Assembly (NCBI GenBank): GCA_021792405.1
Contig: JAJYUU010000042.1
Location: forward strand, 1-35,152
DNA: 35,152 nt
Direction: 5' to 3'
Source: Actinomycetes bacterium
GTDB taxonomy: Bacteria > Actinomycetota > Actinomycetes > Streptosporangiales > Streptosporangiaceae
A model generated the notes under the pieces. It ran no database searches, was not told where the DNA came from, and worked only from the letters and a program-made list of their open reading frames with translations. Below, piece after piece: positions 32,981-35,152 of the stretch; position 1 is the stretch's first letter, and each line of letters opens with the position of its first letter. The position numbers were made by a program, and so were the translations under genes.

Positions 32981-35047
32981 GTGACCGTGACAAGTTCAGA
33001 CGGCGGGCTTGCCAGGCTCACTGAGCTAGTGGAGTGGCAGCGGCAGGAGATCAGCCGCATGCGCTCGGGCGCTGCGTCGCGCGCCGTCACCGACGTCGCC
33101 ATCGGCATCCTGATGGAGCGCCTGTCCTGCTCTGCTGCCGAGGCGCAGACGCAGCTCGATCGCCTTTCCGCGGAAGCGCACGTCACCCAGGCCGACATGG
33201 CGAGCGAGATCGCCGGGGTCCGGCCGCCTGACCCTGGCGCAGGCGGCCGGCCCGGCCCGGACTGGCCCGTCCCGGACTGGCCCGGCCTGGCCTGGGCGGC
33301 CGCCCGCATTGCACCAGACGGGGGCGGCGTCGCCCGCGCGATACTCGACGAGGCGCTGTCCGGTGAAGGTGCGTCGGCCGTGGCGATCTGGCTGTTCGCT
33401 CCGGATGGCGGGCTCGAGCTGGCCGGCGAGGCGGGATTCGGATCGCATGAGGCGGGCCGCTGGCGGCGGATCCCGCCGGGCTTCGATATCCCGGCTGCGC
33501 GCGCAGCCCGCGATGACATCCAGACCTGGTGGCCGCAAGGTCCTCCGACCGGCACTGAGATGCCGCTGATCGGCGGAAATGCCGGGTCTGCACGTGCGGT
33601 CCTGCCGCTGCGCAAACTCGGCGCGAGCATCGGCGCACTCGAGGTCTGCTGGCCGGCCGGCGCTGATGGGATGTCCGCGCGCGCTCGGGAGCGGCTTGCG
33701 TCGATTGCTGACGTCTGCGCGCAGGCGCTGACCGCAGGCGGCGGAAGCGGCATGGCATCGGACTACTCGGCGGCCTGGCTCTCTGCGCTCCTTGACGCGC
33801 TGCACGATTCGGCCCTGATCGCCCGGCCGTGCCGTGACGATGGCGGCCAGCCGTTCGCGCTGGTGGTCGACTGGGTCAGCGAGCGCTTCGCCGATCCGCT
33901 CGGGCGGCCGCGGGCCGACCTGGCCGGCTGCAGGCTGACCGAGATCTATCCGGAGGCGGCGCGACCCGGTGGCTTGTCTGACCGCGCCCTGCAGGTGCTG
34001 GCTACCGGGCAGCCGCAGCGCCTGGACAGCGTGGTCCTCACCACGTCGGCCGGCGGATTCACGGTACAGGCTGACATAGCGCCGCTGTTCGACGGCCTCG
34101 TCATCGCATGGCGGGAGACCAGCGAGGCTCACCGGCTGACGGCGCTGCTCGAGCAGGCCCAGTGGCTCGGGCGCATCGGAAGCTGGCATGAGGATCTCGT
34201 CTCCGGCGAGGTGCACTGGACCGACCACACGTTCACGGTGCTGGGGCGCTCGCCAGGCAACCCGGTGCGGCTGATGAATCTGGACGAGCACGTGCTCGCG
34301 GACGACAAGCGGGCTCTGGCCGCATTCCGGGAAAGGGTGCTCAGCGGGCGGGAGGGAGCAACTGCCGCGTTCAGGATCATCCGCGACGATGGCACTATCC
34401 GGCAGCTCCGGGCGTTCGGCCAGCCAGTCGTGAGCTCGACGGGGGAGCTGGTCGGCGTTCGCGGAGCATATCAGGATGTAACGTCACAGTTTTCCACTCA
34501 AGTGGCTTTCGATGCCACCCGTGAGCAGCTCATCAGCGCCGAGGAACGTGCCAGCGAGCAGCACCGGCTCGCAGTGCGGCTGCAGGAGGCCATCACCCCT
34601 CGCGCCTCCCGCCTGGTCGAGGACGCTGGTCTCGAGGTGGCCGCGCGGTACCGGTCTGCCGGACCGGCCAGGCTGGTCAGTGGCGACTGGTACGACGCAG
34701 TCGGCTTGCCGGACAAGCGCGTCCTGGTAGCAGTCGGCGACGTCGCCGGACACGGGCTGAATGCCGTTACTGGCATGGTGGCGCTGCGAAACTACCTTCG
34801 CGGCCTGGCCATCACCGGCGCCGGTCCAGCTACCCTGCTCGGCTGGCTCAACACCGCCGCCTGTCATCTGTCCGACGGAATCTTCGCTACGGTCGTGTGC
34901 GCGATCTACGATCCGGACGACCGGACGCTGCGCTGGGCACAAGCAGGTCACCTGCCGCCTTTGCTGGTTCGCGACGGTGCTGCACGGGCGCTGCGGCCGC
35001 CCGCAGGACTACTGCTCGGCGCCGTTAAGGGCTCTCCGCTGAATTAG
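32981..35047 (+). CDS. ANTAR-GAF-PAS-SpoIIE phosphatase, C-terminus cut by an insertion sequence
   Basis: The 688-residue protein starts with an ANTAR-like helical segment (about residues 34-80; VAIGILMERLSCSAAEAQ). A GAF domain (about 100-255), two PAS domains (about 260-390 and 395-510), a coiled segment and a PP2C/SpoIIE domain from about 540 follow. SGDWYDAVGL, VGDVAGHGL and WAQAGHLPPLLV are present. The domain then stops at GLLLGAV followed by KGSPLN and a stop. The usual final 70-80 residues, including the TDGL and DD-x-T metal-binding Asp motifs, are missing. The last six codons appear to come from an ISAzo13-type element. The protein is probably inactive as a phosphatase. GTG 32981 has GGGAAG upstream. 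Confidence 0.8.
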   Translation: MTVTSSDGGLARLTELVEWQRQEISRMRSGAASRAVTDVAIGILMERLSCSAAEAQTQLDRLSAEAHVTQADMASEIAGVRPPDPGAGGRPGPDWPVPDWPGLAWAAARIAPDGGGVARAILDEALSGEGASAVAIWLFAPDGGLELAGEAGFGSHEAGRWRRIPPGFDIPAARAARDDIQTWWPQGPPTGTEMPLIGGNAGSARAVLPLRKLGASIGALEVCWPAGADGMSARARERLASIADVCAQALTAGGGSGMASDYSAAWLSALLDALHDSALIARPCRDDGGQPFALVVDWVSERFADPLGRPRADLAGCRLTEIYPEAARPGGLSDRALQVLATGQPQRLDSVVLTTSAGGFTVQADIAPLFDGLVIAWRETSEAHRLTALLEQAQWLGRIGSWHEDLVSGEVHWTDHTFTVLGRSPGNPVRLMNLDEHVLADDKRALAAFRERVLSGREGATAAFRIIRDDGTIRQLRAFGQPVVSSTGELVGVRGAYQDVTSQFSTQVAFDATREQLISAEERASEQHRLAVRLQEAITPRASRLVEDAGLEVAARYRSAGPARLVSGDWYDAVGLPDKRVLVAVGDVAGHGLNAVTGMVALRNYLRGLAITGAGPATLLGWLNTAACHLSDGIFATVVCAIYDPDDRTLRWAQAGHLPPLLVRDGAARALRPPAGLLLGAVKGSPLN

Positions 35048-35152
35048 GCAGGTTTGTCTGGGACGGCTGGCTACCGTTGTGGTATGGGACAGCTGATGGT
35101 GGATGAGGACAGGTTCGCGGGGATGCTGGCTGAGGTACGGCCTCACCTGGAT
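35027..35152 (+). mobile_element. Left end of an ISAzo13-family insertion sequence
   Basis: From about 35027 the sequence changes from phosphatase coding DNA to AAGGGCTCTCCGCTGAATTA and on to a transposase start at 35084. The start resembles ISAzo13-family ends, and the first transposase residues fit the family. The right end, the terminal inverted repeat and the target duplication lie outside the window. The exact boundary is uncertain by a few bases. Confidence 0.6.
35084..35152 (+). CDS. ISAzo13-family transposase, first 23 residues
   Basis: Only the N-terminus is in the window, MGQLMVDEDRFAGMLAEVRP followed by HLD. The pattern of an acidic start, then FA-x-ML-x-E-V-x-PHLD, is typical of ISAzo13-type transposases, which carry out cut-and-paste transposition with a DDE domain further on. 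The reading frame is open to the window edge. Because so little is visible, the family call is tentative and rests partly on the preceding IS-like end. Confidence 0.55.
   Translation, partial: MGQLMVDEDRFAGMLAEVRPHLD

Noticed and set aside
33026-34291. 421-codon minus-strand open frame antisense to the ANTAR/SpoIIE gene
   Set aside because: It has no recognisable domain, and the plus strand carries ANTAR, GAF, PAS and PP2C motifs.

Overview
The window is high-GC, densely coded actinobacterial DNA. It has many GTG starts, 4-nt start/stop overlaps and apparently leaderless promoters, and a Streptomyces-style gas vesicle cluster without gvpN. A Streptomycetales or Streptosporangiales-like host is likely, but nothing in the sequence fixes the genus. 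No rRNA, tRNA, CRISPR array or replication origin was seen.

Left part (1-7.1 kb): a cut acyl-CoA carboxylase carboxyltransferase gene and a divergent acyl-CoA synthetase share a palindromic operator, a pattern typical of acyl-CoA catabolism under TetR-type control. A redox group follows: hemerythrin plus a CopD-like membrane protein, a DUF488 protein, a SufR-like regulator with three cysteines, a DsbA-like protein and a seven-iron ferredoxin. Conspicuous inverted repeats lie in its divergent promoter regions. A class I methyltransferase closes the section.

Middle (7.1-18.7 kb): a P3A-type proton-pumping ATPase diverges from a tandem universal stress protein. Next come an ABC exporter pair with a GntR/YtrA-like operator, a secreted lipoprotein, a YceI protein and a decayed DUF3500 pseudogene. 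A membrane-anchored SpoIIE-type phosphatase, a LysR regulator and two tandem paralogous small membrane proteins sharing the motif VDWPVA complete the section.

Right part (18.7-35.2 kb): a giant CtpH/CtpI-like P-type ATPase combines a degenerate ATPase-like half with an intact P2-like half. Convergent to it is a ten-gene gas vesicle operon (23314-28944, minus strand). It holds three GvpA-family proteins (A, J, S), two GvpF/L proteins, GvpG, GvpO and GvpK. Two unusual leading genes encode an SRPBCC protein with a long polyacidic tail and a protein with symmetrical heptad repeats. A promoter close to the sigma-B/sigma-F consensus (GTTT-N15-GGGTA) lies upstream. Beyond it are a soluble poly-HAMP/GAF hybrid histidine kinase and a divergent ANTAR/GAF/PAS/SpoIIE phosphatase. 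The phosphatase is cut off near its C-terminus by what looks like the left end of an ISAzo13-family insertion sequence running out of the window.

Taken together, many genes point to stress physiology: redox sensing, proton and cation pumps, a universal stress protein, two SpoIIE phosphatases of the kind that act in partner-switching control of sigma factors, a poly-HAMP kinase and buoyancy or turgor-related gas vesicle proteins. That these form one regulatory circuit is inference from proximity and promoter motifs.
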